DNA of 53,575 nucleotides, from NCBI GenBank assembly GCA_015272325.1, contig JACYLU010000034.1, positions 1 through 53,575 on the forward strand, read 5' to 3'. Source of the stretch: Synechococcales cyanobacterium C42_A2020_086. GTDB lineage: Bacteria; Cyanobacteriota; Cyanobacteriia; Elainellales; Elainellaceae. This document shows positions 1 to 9,855 of this stretch, one piece after another; positions within the stretch are counted from its first letter, which is position 1, and every line of letters begins with the position of its first letter. The translations under genes and the position numbers were made by a program. A model generated the notes under the pieces. The model had not been told where the DNA came from and did no database searches. It saw only the letters and a program-made list of their open reading frames with translations.

Positions 1-53
1 TGAAATTTACCATGCCTCTCCCGCTCGCAACCCCTCTTTCATGCAACAACGCC
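1..53 (-). mobile_element. Outer end of an insertion sequence (left window edge)
   Basis: These 53 bases are the exact reverse complement of the last 53 bases of the window (53523-53575), and identity stops abruptly after GCC at base 53. Read inward from the junction the sequence begins GGCGTTGTTGCATGAAAG, which resembles terminal repeats of IS5/IS4-type elements. Only the tip is present and no transposase can be read. The simplest view is that the contig was cut where a multicopy IS begins. Confidence 0.6.
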
Positions 54-139
54 TTTCTGGATTGGAACGCTGGAAGGCGAAGAAGATTAATCTTTTTCAT
101 ACGTACTCTATAACCTGTAGCCTGAATCATGCCATTGGC

Positions 140-1270
140 TCATCCACTCAGCGATACTCCTAATAAACGCCCGATACCAAAGGTAATCCCCGATGCCGCT
201 AACCCAAACAAAACCTGACGACTTCCTGAAAATAAAACACTCCGCCCAGTCAGGAGGGTAATGCCTGCACCAATCAGGAACAATGCCAGACCACTCAGCA
301 GTAAGCTCATCCAAAGCGCGATCGCACCTTGCAAAAACAAAAATGGCGACACCGGGATGATCGCTCCGGTTGCAAACAGAAAAAACGAAGTCAGTCCCGC
401 CATCCAGGCGGAACCACCTAATTCTTCTGGATCGACCCCCAACTCTTCACGAGCAAGCGTATCCAGCGCAGTTGCCTGATTCTGAATGATGCGAGCCGCT
501 AATTCCTGCGCCTGGTCGGGTGGCAATCCCTTCGCTTCATAAATCAGTGCCAGTTCCTCTTCCTCTTCTTCTGGGGCTTGTTCCAGTTCTTGCTTTTCGA
601 TCCGAATTTGCCGCCCGTACAATTCGCGGGAGCTTTGCACCGAGAGCCATTCTCCTAATGCCATTGAGCAAGCCCCTGCCAGTAATCCAGCAAAGCCGGT
701 GATCAAAATCGCCTCGTTTGAAGAATTCGCTCCTGCGACTCCCATGACTAAACTCAGATTTGATAGCAGACCATCGTTTGCACCCAAAACCGCAGCACGA
801 AGTGTGTTACCGCTAGCCGCCCGATGCCGACCTTCCATCTGTGCAATGCTATTGCCTTCCAGTCCTGTACTGGAAATGCTGGCGATCGTATTTAATAAAC
901 GGGCATGGGAACGTTCCTGGATGGGAAGTAGGGTGGCGTGGGTATCGGGTTGCTGACTGTAGGTGTGGCTGTCCACCTGCTCCATGGCATTAATGGTGGG
1001 TAGCACAAACTGGGGGCTGATCCATTGCGCTAGGGTGGCCAGCACCTTTGTTCTCCAGCTAATTTTGCGCCGGGGAATGGGATAGTTTTCCTGCAGCAGT
1101 TTCTCCTGCCAGAACTGAGCGTGCTCTTCTTCTGTTTGGGCAAGACGGCGGTAGACTTCGGCTAAGGCGGGTTGAGTCTCTGCATTGGCTAAGGCGCGAT
1201 ACAAGTAGGCGCTATTGACTTCGTCTTGCCAGTTTTCGAGATAGCGATCGATTTGACGTTGATCTGCCAT
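140..1270 (-). CDS. VIT1/CCC1 family transporter with N-terminal ferritin-like domain
   Basis: A 376-residue protein. Roughly residues 1-140 are helical and carry a ferritin-like pattern (EEEHAQFWQEK near residue 46, and further His/Glu such as ERSHARL near 120), suggesting a di-iron site. Residues about 150-376 match the VIT1/CCC1 membrane domain: NDGLLSNLSLVMGVAGA, the ALGEWLSVQSSRE segment, an acidic loop of consecutive Glu, then hydrophobic C-terminal helices. The family exports iron or manganese from the cytosol or into storage compartments; metal specificity cannot be read here. It is transcribed toward the IS end on the left and ends 87 bases from it. Family call is firm; substrate is inferred. 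Confidence 0.88.
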   Translation of the reverse strand: MADQRQIDRYLENWQDEVNSAYLYRALANAETQPALAEVYRRLAQTEEEHAQFWQEKLLQENYPIPRRKISWRTKVLATLAQWISPQFVLPTINAMEQVDSHTYSQQPDTHATLLPIQERSHARLLNTIASISSTGLEGNSIAQMEGRHRAASGNTLRAAVLGANDGLLSNLSLVMGVAGANSSNEAILITGFAGLLAGACSMALGEWLSVQSSRELYGRQIRIEKQELEQAPEEEEEELALIYEAKGLPPDQAQELAARIIQNQATALDTLAREELGVDPEELGGSAWMAGLTSFFLFATGAIIPVSPFLFLQGAIALWMSLLLSGLALFLIGAGITLLTGRSVLFSGSRQVLFGLAASGITFGIGRLLGVSLSG

Positions 1271-1295
1271 AATTTGGATTAAAGTATAGCTAAGC

Positions 1296-1554
1296 TTGAG
1301 TAATTCAATTAAGGTATTACTGTTTATTTTAGTTACCGATATGTTTATAGGCTTTCACTCCACCGAGGGCTGGGATGCGATTTTAACCTGGCTGAGTCGC
1401 CATTCCGGACTTCCCGAACAACCCATTGCCATCAACCTGTTTATTGCCACCGTGTCCGTGATGATAGATTCTTTACATCAAGTTCTGGATTTTTAATTAT
1501 CTGACTCGATTCTCCCCGTCTTCGTCAGCGATTTATGAGCGGATGAATACTTGA
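1296..1554 (+). pseudogene. C-terminal relic of a PxcA/CemA-like proton-extrusion protein
   Basis: The reading frame from TTG 1296 gives KVLLFILVTDMFIGFHS, then a second frame after about base 1475 gives FWIFNYLTRFSP and ends in YERMNT at 1554. Both pieces align with the last 85 residues of the full-length PxcA-like protein at 29242-30606 in this window (ILVTDMFVGFHS, FWIFNYLTRFSP, YERMNT). One base has been lost or gained near 1475, and nothing of the N-terminal 370 residues lies upstream, where the VIT1 gene starts only 25 bases away. It is therefore a truncated, frameshifted duplicate rather than a 66-residue gene. Confidence 0.82.
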
Positions 1555-1680
1555 TGTGCGATCTCATCTGTTTTTAATAGACGTTAGCAACCCTTCTGAG
1601 CGGGAAGCTGACCAAGGCAACACCCTCAACCAAAACCTAGTATTGAGGGCTAGGGGGCAAATAAATAGAATGCCATGAAT

Positions 1681-3075
1681 CTATCTAACTTGATGATGCC
1701 TCATGGCCTCCTGAATCTGCTCTAGAGTACGGTTCTTGGTTTCAGGGACAAGTTTATAGGTGAAGAGCACAGAAGCCACAGTGAGAGCCGCATAGAGCCA
1801 GAAGGCACCAGGACGCCCCAACACCTGCACAATCGAGAGGAAGGTGACAGCCACAATCAGGTTAGCTCCCCAGTTTGCAACTGTAGCAACACTCATGGCT
1901 TTCGAGCGCACATTCAGGGGATAGATTTCTGAAATCAGCAGCCAGAAGACTGGTCCAAGTCCGATTGCAAAGGATGCGACATAGAGCATCAGGATCACAA
2001 CTACAGCCATTCCTAGAGAGGATGCTAACTGGGGAAGCTGGAAGGCCAGGGCCAGCAACCCCAGGGAAATTGCCATGCCACTCAAACTGATCAGCAGTAA
2101 CGGGCGGCGTCCTGCCCGATCCACCAACCAGGCTCCTACAATCGTGAAGATCACATTAATCACTCCAATCCCGGTAGTCCCGAGAATCGACACGGCAACG
2201 GATTTGATTCCTGAGAACTCCAAAATTGTGGGAGCGTAGTAGATTACGGTATTGATCCCCGTTACCTGCTGAAAGATCGCCAATCCAATCCCAATAATTA
2301 AGGGCAGACGCAGTGCAGGCTTGAAGAGATCAGACCAACTAGAGGAACCTTCAGTGGCAAGACTATCGTGGATCTCTGCCAGTTCCGCATCCACCGCCGC
2401 AGTTCCACGAATTTTGGTAAGAACCGTGCGAGCCTGGCCACCACGATTTTTCATGATCAACCAGCGGGGGCTATTCGGCATTTTCAGCATTCCCAACCCT
2501 AAAACCAAAGCTGGAATCACTGCCAAACCAAGCATCCAGCGCCAACCACCAGGCACCGTTGTAAACAAATAATCTACCAGGTAGGCAAGCAAAATCCCCA
2601 GAGTCAGAGCCAACTGGTTCAAAAACACTAAGGTACCGCGAATGCTCTTCGGTGCTACCTCAGAGATGTACATGGGAGAAATGAAAGAGGCAATCCCAAT
2701 ACCCACACCCACAATAATGCGACCACAGATCAGAATTGATAGGTTTGGGGTAAATGCAGTTAGTAGCGCTCCCAGCAAAAAGATAATCGCAGACAGGATA
2801 ATCATGTGACGACGGCCAAACCGATCGCCCAAAATTCCACCCAAAGCTGCCCCGACTAATGCGCCCACTAGCACCACACTGACGGTGAGTTCCTGCATCG
2901 TGGAATCCAGCTGAAACTGTTCTTTGATAAACAGAATGGCTCCAGAAATCACTCCCGTATCATAGCCAAACAGAAGCCCACCAATGGCTGCGATCGCTGA
3001 GACAATGATGACAAAACCTGAGACTTTATGATGCGTTCCAGAAGGGTGGGAAATCGATGAATTTGTCATAATCAT
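1681..3075 (-). CDS. MFS sugar porter family transporter
   Basis: A 464-residue twelve-helix carrier of the sugar porter subfamily (XylE/GalP/GlcP type). Diagnostic motifs: GGLLFGYDTGVISGA in helix 1, GDRFGRR between helices 2 and 3, NSPRWL after helix 6 (the family usually has PESPRWL), QQVTGINTVIYYAP in helix 7, DRAGRRPLLL between helices 8 and 9, and PETKNRTLEQI near the C-terminus. It probably imports a hexose or pentose with protons across the plasma membrane. Two ATGs two codons apart (3075 and 3069) could serve as start. The glucosidase gene upstream (start 5791, end 3137) runs the same way with a 61-base gap, so co-expression and linked sugar use are plausible. Confidence 0.92.
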   Translation of the reverse strand: MIMTNSSISHPSGTHHKVSGFVIIVSAIAAIGGLLFGYDTGVISGAILFIKEQFQLDSTMQELTVSVVLVGALVGAALGGILGDRFGRRHMIILSAIIFLLGALLTAFTPNLSILICGRIIVGVGIGIASFISPMYISEVAPKSIRGTLVFLNQLALTLGILLAYLVDYLFTTVPGGWRWMLGLAVIPALVLGLGMLKMPNSPRWLIMKNRGGQARTVLTKIRGTAAVDAELAEIHDSLATEGSSSWSDLFKPALRLPLIIGIGLAIFQQVTGINTVIYYAPTILEFSGIKSVAVSILGTTGIGVINVIFTIVGAWLVDRAGRRPLLLISLSGMAISLGLLALAFQLPQLASSLGMAVVVILMLYVASFAIGLGPVFWLLISEIYPLNVRSKAMSVATVANWGANLIVAVTFLSIVQVLGRPGAFWLYAALTVASVLFTYKLVPETKNRTLEQIQEAMRHHQVR

Positions 3076-3136
3076 TTCTTAGTGTGATAGGACAGTCATT
3101 GAATTGAGTGATTAAAACCACAGCTAATCCTCATAG

Positions 3137-5791
3137 CTAGGAATAAAAATTGGGGTCATTTAACTGCTGAATTAGAATTGCTACCAGGGCAGTCCATCCA
3201 GTCTGCTGACTGGCACCCAACCCAAACCCGGTATCCCCATGAAAGTATTCATGGAAAAACAACAAATCTTGCCAGTGGGGATCGTGCTGGAAGGGTTGTA
3301 TCTCTCCATACATGGGACGTTGACCATTGGGTTGTTTGCGAAATAAATTGACTAACCGTTGGGATAACTCCTGCGCCACTTCCTTGAGAGTCATGTACTT
3401 GCCTGATCCGGTTGGGCACTCCACCTGAAAGGAGTCACCAAAGTAGCGGTAGTACCGCTGTAGAGATTCAATCAACAGATAATTCATCGGAAACCAGATG
3501 GGACCGCGCCAGTTGGAATTTCCGCCAAAGTCTCCCGTAGTTGATTCGGCAGGTTCATAGTTGACAGAATAAGAATGGCCCTGGTAATTCAACACATAAG
3601 GATGCTCCAGATGATAGTGAGACAAAGAACGAATGCCATAGGGGGAGAGAAACTCGTCTTCATTTAAGAGATGGCTAAGAATGCGTTTGAGTTGATCTGG
3701 CCTGGCGATCGCAAATAAAATTTGTTCCTTTTCTCCGGGGACTGACAGAAAAGCACAGTTATCAAATAAGTCAGGTCGCTTTTGCGCTAGCCAATCTAGA
3801 GCTTCCTTTAGCTCTGGCTCCAGGGTAAACAGCTCGGATTCCAAAATAGCTACAGCAAACAGGGGGGCTAATCCCTCCAGGCTATAGACCTGAATGCGAA
3901 TTTCCTGCCCATCGGGAAGCACTAAGGCAGTGAAGTAAAAGCCTTCTTCCTCATCCCAGAGAGACAACTGGTTATCTCGACCGATCTGATTCATTGCCTG
4001 AGCAATGCTCAGAGCGTGGCGTAGGAAAATGCGAGCCATCCGCCGATAGACCTGATCGTGGTGACCTAACTCGATGGCGATCCGCAAGAGATTCAACGAA
4101 AACATCCCCATCCAGGCTGTCCCGTCCGCTTGCTCCAGATAGCCTCCTGTGGGCAGGGGCGCACTCCGGTTAAAGATGGTAATGTTATCGAGTCCCAGGA
4201 ATCCCCCCTGAAACAGGTCGTTTTCCCCTTTATCCTCCAGATTCGTCCACCAATAATAGTTGCCCAAAACACCGTGAAAGATCTGCTCTAGAAAGACTCG
4301 ATCGCCAGTTCCCGTCGTCTCCTTTTCATGTTGATAGACTTTCCAGGCAGCCCAGGCCTGTATCGGCGGATTGACATCGCCAAAAGCCCATTCATAGGCA
4401 GGAATCTGCCCATTCAGGTTGGTATATCGCTCTCCACAGAGCAACAGCAATTGCTGTTTGGCAAAGTGCACATCCACCAGGGACAAGACTACACAGTGAA
4501 ACGACCAATCCCAGGCAGCAAACCAGGGATACTCCCAGGCATCGGGCATGGAGATGACATCTTTGGCATAGAGCATTTGCCAGTGGGCGTTACGGCCCGT
4601 CAGCCGGAATGCCGACGGCTTCGGTTCTGCGGGATCGCCCTGCAACCAAGTGTAGACATCGTAGTAATAAAACTGTTTGCTCCACAGCAACGCTGCGATC
4701 GCCTGCCGTTGCACCAATCGATCATCCGGGCTGGCGTGGGGCAGCAAGGTTGCATAAAACTCATCTGCCTCTTGTTGTCTCTGGTGAAATACCCTGTCAA
4801 AATCAGGGTTAAAGGCTGCATCAACAGGCTGGTTAGTAAAGCGTAACTGCACTGTAAGCGTCTGCTGGGCAGGCACCGTTAGATGATAGTGAGCCGCCGC
4901 TTTAGTCCCGATCAACTGGGGATTCACCGCTGCCCGATCGCCGTCGATCAGGTAAGTATGAAAAGCATCCTTGACGTAGGGGGTGGGATTGGCAGAATTA
5001 AAGATTCGTTTGAAGTTGGTTTCGTTATTGGTAAACAGCAGGGTTGGAGTCTGCCCCTGGAAGGCATCGCAGTACAGCCAGCGAGTGCCAAGCGTAGGAT
5101 GCTTGAGCTGAATTATCCCAGCATCTGCCTGGAAAAGATGTCCGGGGGGCTGCTCGCCTTTCCAACTCCAGGTGTTGCGCAACCAGAGGGTTGGCAGCAC
5201 ATCCAGTGGGGCGGGATTACTGCCACGATTGGTGATGTGGAGTCGAATACAAATCTCTTCTGGGGATGCTTTGGCATATTCGGCTTCGATGTCAAAGTAG
5301 CGATCGCCCTCAAAGATCCCAGTATCGATTAATTCATATTCCGGTTGTTGGCGAGATCGTTCTCCATTGACTTTTACGAGTTCGTCATAGGGGTAAGCCT
5401 GCTGGGGATACTTATATCGCCAGCGCATATAGGCATGGCTGGGAGTATTATCCGCATAAAAGTAGTATTCCTTGACATCTTCACCGTGATTTCCTTCGCT
5501 ATTGGTGAGACCAAATAATCGCTCTTTCAGAATAGAATCTTGCCCATTCCAGAAAGCCAGGGCGAAACAAACCTCCCCATTCTCATCACAAAAGCCACCT
5601 AACCCATCTTCACCCCAACGGTAGGCCCGCGATCGAGCCTGATCGTGGGGGAAATAGTTCCAGGCATCCCCGTAGTCCGAGTAATCCTCTCGTACCGTGC
5701 CCCATTGCCGTTCACTCAGGTAGGATCCCCACCGATACCAGTTTGCCTTGCCTTGAGCATTGTCGTGAATTCGCTGCTGCTCTGCATTCAT
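3137..5791 (-). CDS. GH63-like (MGH1-type) glucosidase
   Basis: An 884-residue soluble protein without signal peptide, matching cytosolic bacterial and cyanobacterial relatives of glycoside hydrolase family 63 (MGH1-like domain). An N-terminal beta-rich half (to about residue 350) precedes an (alpha/alpha)6 barrel. Landmarks are WDWSFHC (near 430), NSNWRGPIWFPMNYL (near 760) and FFHEYFHGDTGFG followed by QTGWTALV close to the C-terminus; the family's acid/base pair lies in the WDW and HEYFHG segments. Likely substrates are alpha-glucosides such as glucosylglycerate or mannosylglycerate-type solutes, but the sequence does not decide this. It is followed by a sugar porter on the same strand. 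Confidence 0.85.
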   Translation of the reverse strand: MNAEQQRIHDNAQGKANWYRWGSYLSERQWGTVREDYSDYGDAWNYFPHDQARSRAYRWGEDGLGGFCDENGEVCFALAFWNGQDSILKERLFGLTNSEGNHGEDVKEYYFYADNTPSHAYMRWRYKYPQQAYPYDELVKVNGERSRQQPEYELIDTGIFEGDRYFDIEAEYAKASPEEICIRLHITNRGSNPAPLDVLPTLWLRNTWSWKGEQPPGHLFQADAGIIQLKHPTLGTRWLYCDAFQGQTPTLLFTNNETNFKRIFNSANPTPYVKDAFHTYLIDGDRAAVNPQLIGTKAAAHYHLTVPAQQTLTVQLRFTNQPVDAAFNPDFDRVFHQRQQEADEFYATLLPHASPDDRLVQRQAIAALLWSKQFYYYDVYTWLQGDPAEPKPSAFRLTGRNAHWQMLYAKDVISMPDAWEYPWFAAWDWSFHCVVLSLVDVHFAKQQLLLLCGERYTNLNGQIPAYEWAFGDVNPPIQAWAAWKVYQHEKETTGTGDRVFLEQIFHGVLGNYYWWTNLEDKGENDLFQGGFLGLDNITIFNRSAPLPTGGYLEQADGTAWMGMFSLNLLRIAIELGHHDQVYRRMARIFLRHALSIAQAMNQIGRDNQLSLWDEEEGFYFTALVLPDGQEIRIQVYSLEGLAPLFAVAILESELFTLEPELKEALDWLAQKRPDLFDNCAFLSVPGEKEQILFAIARPDQLKRILSHLLNEDEFLSPYGIRSLSHYHLEHPYVLNYQGHSYSVNYEPAESTTGDFGGNSNWRGPIWFPMNYLLIESLQRYYRYFGDSFQVECPTGSGKYMTLKEVAQELSQRLVNLFRKQPNGQRPMYGEIQPFQHDPHWQDLLFFHEYFHGDTGFGLGASQQTGWTALVAILIQQLNDPNFYS

Positions 5792-5824
5792 TGCTACATC
5801 TACCCAGTTCCCGAACTATCCCGG

Positions 5825-6211
5825 TTAGACCAACCCGGTTAAGCTGACGCACAAAATTCCCAGGACAACCAGCGTAATTGCCACATAAAGATGATCTCGC
5901 TGCTTCCAAAAAGCAACTACTGAAAAGGCAACCCGTGCAATGGGAGTCGCAATTAATAGCAATAAACCTAGTTGGATTAATCCTCGCCGTTCGAGCAGCA
6001 AAGCCTCTGAGACGATGCCTGTGGGCGATCGCAAGCTCGACGGTTCACCTCGAAAAATGTGATAGTCCGGAGTCGTATTGCCGTAACGAAATAAATACAG
6101 AACGCCACCCAATGCAACAACTCCGGCTGCCAACAGCACTCCAAATCGGAGTAGATTCCCCACCGTTTGCTCGATCTGTTCATCACTCCATGTTCGAGTC
6201 CGTCTACTCAT
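5825..6211 (-). CDS. DUF1634 family membrane protein
   Basis: A 128-residue protein with three predicted membrane helices (around residues 20-42, 74-94 and 104-126) and a short basic N-terminus. The start TWSDEQIEQTVGNLLRFGV and the segment LLLERRGLIQLGLLLLIATPIARV are characteristic of DUF1634. Members of this family usually sit beside TauE/SafE-type exporters, as here: the exporter gene stops at 6213, two bases before this ATG. It is probably an accessory subunit for anion (sulfite, sulfonate) export. The function is inferred from context only. Confidence 0.85.
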   Translation of the reverse strand: MSRRTRTWSDEQIEQTVGNLLRFGVLLAAGVVALGGVLYLFRYGNTTPDYHIFRGEPSSLRSPTGIVSEALLLERRGLIQLGLLLLIATPIARVAFSVVAFWKQRDHLYVAITLVVLGILCVSLTGLV

Positions 6212-6212
6212 T

Positions 6213-7058
6213 TCACAACCTGCCAGTTAAGCCATTAAAAATCATCTGAATTGCCAGGATAAGAATTACTACACTAAAGACCTTGCGGAGCAGTTGCGGT
6301 CTGGTGTGGACCAGCGTTCGCGCTCCCCAGAGTGACCCTGCCAACACCCCCAACATTACCGGCATCGACAACCCAGGATCAATATAACCTCGACTTAAGT
6401 ACACACCTGCACCGGCTGCAGCGGTCACCCCAATCATAAAGTTGCTGGTGGTCGTTGATACCTTAAATGGAAGTTGCATAGCCTGGTCCATCGCCAAAAC
6501 CTTAACCGCTCCTGAGCCAATGCCCAGCAAGCCAGATAAGGTTCCTGCGGTGAACATTAAGCCAAATCCCAGCGGAACGTTCTGTACATGGTAGGACTGT
6601 GAGCCTTCCGACGTAGGGTAGCTTCCATCTAGCCGCAGGCGAGTTGCAATTGGGTCAGGTTGGGCATCCAGTGGATGATCTTGATGGCGCTGGTTAGAAA
6701 GATAGGCAGAGTACAGCAAGACAACACCAAAGATGATTGCGATGACTGATGTGGATAGTTTAGCTGCCAGAAATGCCCCCACTAAGGCACCCATGGTTGT
6801 GGCCACTTCCAAAAACATTCCAATCCGGATATTGGTGTAGCCTTCCTTAACATAAGCAGCGGCGGCTCCTGAAGAGGTCGCAATCACCGAAATTAAAGAA
6901 GCCCCGATCGCATAACGCATATCGACTCCAAAAACGAGAGTCAGCAGCGGCACCAAGACAACGCCGCCCCCCAGTCCAGTCAGAGCACCGATAAAACCCG
7001 CCCCAATCGAACTGAAAGCAAGCAATGCTGTAAGGCCGAACACAGTTAGCTGAGACAT
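6213..7058 (-). CDS. Sulfite exporter TauE/SafE family protein
   Basis: A 281-residue membrane protein with about eight helices in two repeated halves. The half-repeat signatures are visible: GALTGLGGGVVLVPLL near residues 24-40 and GTLSGLLGIGSGAVKVLAM near 172-190. The family exports sulfite or organosulfonates. The gene is first in a two-gene unit with the DUF1634 protein and is divergent from the marC gene, separated by 183 bases. Substrate is not determined by the sequence. Confidence 0.9.
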   Translation of the reverse strand: MSQLTVFGLTALLAFSSIGAGFIGALTGLGGGVVLVPLLTLVFGVDMRYAIGASLISVIATSSGAAAAYVKEGYTNIRIGMFLEVATTMGALVGAFLAAKLSTSVIAIIFGVVLLYSAYLSNQRHQDHPLDAQPDPIATRLRLDGSYPTSEGSQSYHVQNVPLGFGLMFTAGTLSGLLGIGSGAVKVLAMDQAMQLPFKVSTTTSNFMIGVTAAAGAGVYLSRGYIDPGLSMPVMLGVLAGSLWGARTLVHTRPQLLRKVFSVVILILAIQMIFNGLTGRL

Positions 7059-7241
7059 CGCCCCAGATCATTTCTTGGATTTTTGAATTTGCCGATATAT
7101 TCCCATGACTGGACTAAGATGTCTATCCAGAGTCGAAGCGAAGGCACTATAACGCAATTGGCTTAAAGCACAGCTGTGAAAGCAGACTTCGCACCTGCAC
7201 TCGTTACTTAGTGATGTCTGAATCAATGGCAAGATTAGAGG

Positions 7242-7880
7242 ATGTTACCACTAAACCAACCAATGCATAGTACCTTTTCCTTTATGCTGGGAACCCTTGC
7301 TGCGCTGTTTCCAATTGCCAATCCAATTGGAGCGATTCCTATCTTCTACAGTCTCACAGCCAACGATACGCCTAAATACCGCCTGCGACAGGCTCAGAAA
7401 ACAACCTTTAATGTGTTTATTGTTCTGGTTTCATTTTTTCTAATCGGTAAGCTTATTCTTGGCTTCTTTGGCATTTCGTTAGGAGTACTACGCATTGCAG
7501 GCGGATTAATCGTTGCCCATACTGCCTGGGAAATGGTCACTGCACGGCAACGACTTACAACAAAAGAACATGAAGAAGCTGTTGACAAAGAAGATATTTC
7601 CTTTACTCCAATGGCAGTTCCCATGATTAGTGGCCCCGGCGCGATCGGGGTGATCATTGGCTTCTCGACTCAATCCCATCTGTGGAGTGATTATCTAGGC
7701 TGTTTACTAGGGATCCTGCTGTTTAGTATTCTGCTGTATCTATGCCTAGTCCTAGGAGAACCCTTAATAGAGAAATTTGGGACAACTGGCATGGGCGCAC
7801 TCAATCGAATTTTAGGATTTTTGATTTTGGCGATCGCAGTGCAGCTCATCACTAACGGAGCACTTGAAATCTTCAAATAA
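7242..7880 (+). CDS. MarC family integral membrane protein
   Basis: A 212-residue protein with six predicted helices. PIANPIGAIPIFYSLT in the first helix region and PMISGPGAIGVIIG near residue 126 are the conserved half-repeat motifs of MarC (UPF0056). The physiological role is unresolved; a simple resistance function is not supported for the family. The start could be ATG 7242 or ATG 7263; 7242 is preceded immediately by TAGAGG, too close for a good ribosome site, so the choice is uncertain. Confidence 0.88.
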   Translation: MLPLNQPMHSTFSFMLGTLAALFPIANPIGAIPIFYSLTANDTPKYRLRQAQKTTFNVFIVLVSFFLIGKLILGFFGISLGVLRIAGGLIVAHTAWEMVTARQRLTTKEHEEAVDKEDISFTPMAVPMISGPGAIGVIIGFSTQSHLWSDYLGCLLGILLFSILLYLCLVLGEPLIEKFGTTGMGALNRILGFLILAIAVQLITNGALEIFK

Positions 7881-8423
7881 AGCAAGATTTTGATTCAAAG
7901 GTGTTATGGAAAACGCAGTTATTGGACTTTGACGCTTCAGATCTTCCTGCTCTCTACACTCCTATCCAACAGCTTTTGGCAGATCGGAACTAGTTTTTTG
8001 TTAGGGGTATGATGATTTGACCTAACAATCTAAACACTCCTGTCCGCAAAACGAAAAGCAGATGGGCATTGCTTCCAGTGCTTGGGATCTAGGCTAATGC
8101 CATAGCTTTTTCACTCTTTGCACACAGGTTTGACATGTTCAGTTCTTATCTTGGTAGATAGAACAAAATCGTGACACCTCTGGAGAGCAGGTCGTGCAGA
8201 TGAATCCAATTGGAGGAATTTACATTGACCAGTTTCTGAGTTGTCGCTTTGCACCTACCTACTGAATGAATCGGCAGGAGAAATTGCAGTGCTCGTCCGG
8301 CATTTCCTTTTGTCTCAGACTGCTCACTTCCTTCGATAGCCGAGAGCCTACCGTCGGACTGATTTAGAGATATTACGTATGCTAAATAATAAGAGCTTAG
8401 CAAATGGTTGAAGAGGAAGATCA
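7881..8423. other. Gene-free interval between marC and the emrA-like gene
   Basis: About 540 bases with no reading frame showing recognisable protein similarity on either strand. No repeat, clear hairpin-plus-T-tract terminator or known riboswitch was seen. It probably holds the promoter of the efflux operon. Confidence 0.5.
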
Positions 8424-9848
8424 ATGATGCAGTCCAACGATAGTTCCGCGTTAAATCGGCAGACAGGTCTGAATGGCAAGTCTGCTTCAGGGAAAGCAAA
8501 TATTACCTCAGAACAGTTATCTGTGCCCAGCACCAAATCCACTCCTGAAACAACGGAATTGGAGACTCCAGACTCAACTACAGAAGAGGAGGCAACAGTA
8601 GAACCTCCAGAACCGTCGATCGAACTCCGTCGGAAGCGTCCGTCCAAATGGGCAATCGGACTAATTGTTGTCGGTGCGATCGTCGCGGGAGGGTGGGGGT
8701 TGCGCTGGTGGCACTATGCCTCGACCCATGAAGAAACCGATAATGCCCAGGTGGTGGGAAATATTTACCCGATTAGCAGCCGCATCCCTGGAACGGTGCA
8801 GACGATCGCGGTGGACGATAATCAGCCTGTTCAGGCAGGACAGGTGCTGGTGCAACTTGACCCCCACGATTATCAAGTCAAGGTAGAGCAAGCCCAAGCT
8901 GCCTTAGCCGTGGCACAACGTCAGGCACAGGCTGCCCAGGCAGGGATCTCGTTAGCAAACGCCAATGCCGAGGCGCAGACCACCACCGCTCAAGGAACCG
9001 TCGGAGAGGCAATCGCCTCTGTCTCCAGTGCCCAAGCCGAATTAAAAGAAGCGCAGGCAGGTGTTCCGTTCGCCCAGGCACAACTGGCTCAATCTGAGGC
9101 GAATCTACAAAAGGCTCAGACGGACTATCAGCGGTATGAAACGCTTTATCAGCAGGGAGCAATCTCTGCCCAACAGCGAGATGCCGCCAGAGCCAATTAC
9201 GAAACGGCAGCCGCAGCGGTTGATGCCAATCGGCAACAGGTACAGCAGGCCCAAGCAAAAGTAGCCCAGGCGCAGCAGGGTATTGCCCAGGCGCAAGCTC
9301 AGTTGCAATCCAGCCAGGGTGGGGTACAACAAGCCCAGGCAACCGGAGTGCAGGCAGAAGTCAATCGCAGTCAGTATGATGCCGCTGTAGCTCAGATTGC
9401 CGAGGCAGAAGCAGCCCTCCAGGATGCCCAACTCCAGCTTTCCTACACTCAGATCAAGGCTCCGGCAACGGGGCGAGTGGGCAATAAAACCGTAGAAGTG
9501 GGGCAGCAAGTCCAACCCGGGCAGCCCTTGATGGCAGTGGTCGGAACAGCCCCCTGGATTGTTGCCAACTTTAAAGAAACCCAGGTGGCGCGAATGCACC
9601 CCGGTGAAGCCGTTGAGATTCACATTGATGCCTTTCCGAGCCAGACCTTTGTTGGACGAATCGCGAGCCTGTCCCCTGCCTCCGGAGCGCAATTCTCGCT
9701 ACTGCCCCCAGATAACGCGACAGGGAATTTCACGAAAGTCGTGCAGCGGATTCCCGTCAAGATTACCTTTGACCCCAGCAGTATTCAGCCCTACGAAAAT
9801 GCAATTACTGCGGGCATGTCGGCAACGGTCAGCGTAGCGGTGGAGTAA
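8424..9848 (+). CDS. HlyD/EmrA-type membrane fusion protein
   Basis: A 474-residue periplasmic adaptor. It has a charged cytosolic N-terminus (about 75 residues, unusually long and rich in Glu, Ser and Thr), one membrane helix near residues 76-95, then a barrel-sandwich half (IPGTVQTIAVDDNQPVQAGQ), a long Ala/Gln-rich coiled-coil hairpin (about 155-330), the second lipoyl half (IKAPATGRVGNKTVEVGQQV) and a C-terminal beta-barrel. The family links an inner-membrane carrier to an outer-membrane channel. The EmrB-like gene starts eight bases after the stop, so the two form an operon. ATG 8424 and 8427 are adjacent candidates, preceded by GAGGAAG. Confidence 0.92.
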   Translation: MMQSNDSSALNRQTGLNGKSASGKANITSEQLSVPSTKSTPETTELETPDSTTEEEATVEPPEPSIELRRKRPSKWAIGLIVVGAIVAGGWGLRWWHYASTHEETDNAQVVGNIYPISSRIPGTVQTIAVDDNQPVQAGQVLVQLDPHDYQVKVEQAQAALAVAQRQAQAAQAGISLANANAEAQTTTAQGTVGEAIASVSSAQAELKEAQAGVPFAQAQLAQSEANLQKAQTDYQRYETLYQQGAISAQQRDAARANYETAAAAVDANRQQVQQAQAKVAQAQQGIAQAQAQLQSSQGGVQQAQATGVQAEVNRSQYDAAVAQIAEAEAALQDAQLQLSYTQIKAPATGRVGNKTVEVGQQVQPGQPLMAVVGTAPWIVANFKETQVARMHPGEAVEIHIDAFPSQTFVGRIASLSPASGAQFSLLPPDNATGNFTKVVQRIPVKITFDPSSIQPYENAITAGMSATVSVAVE

Positions 9849-9855
9849 GCCAACC

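Noticed and set aside
8146-8499. 117-codon minus-strand frame before the emrA-like gene
   Set aside because: No family resemblance, no ribosome site, and it overlaps the start of the real gene.
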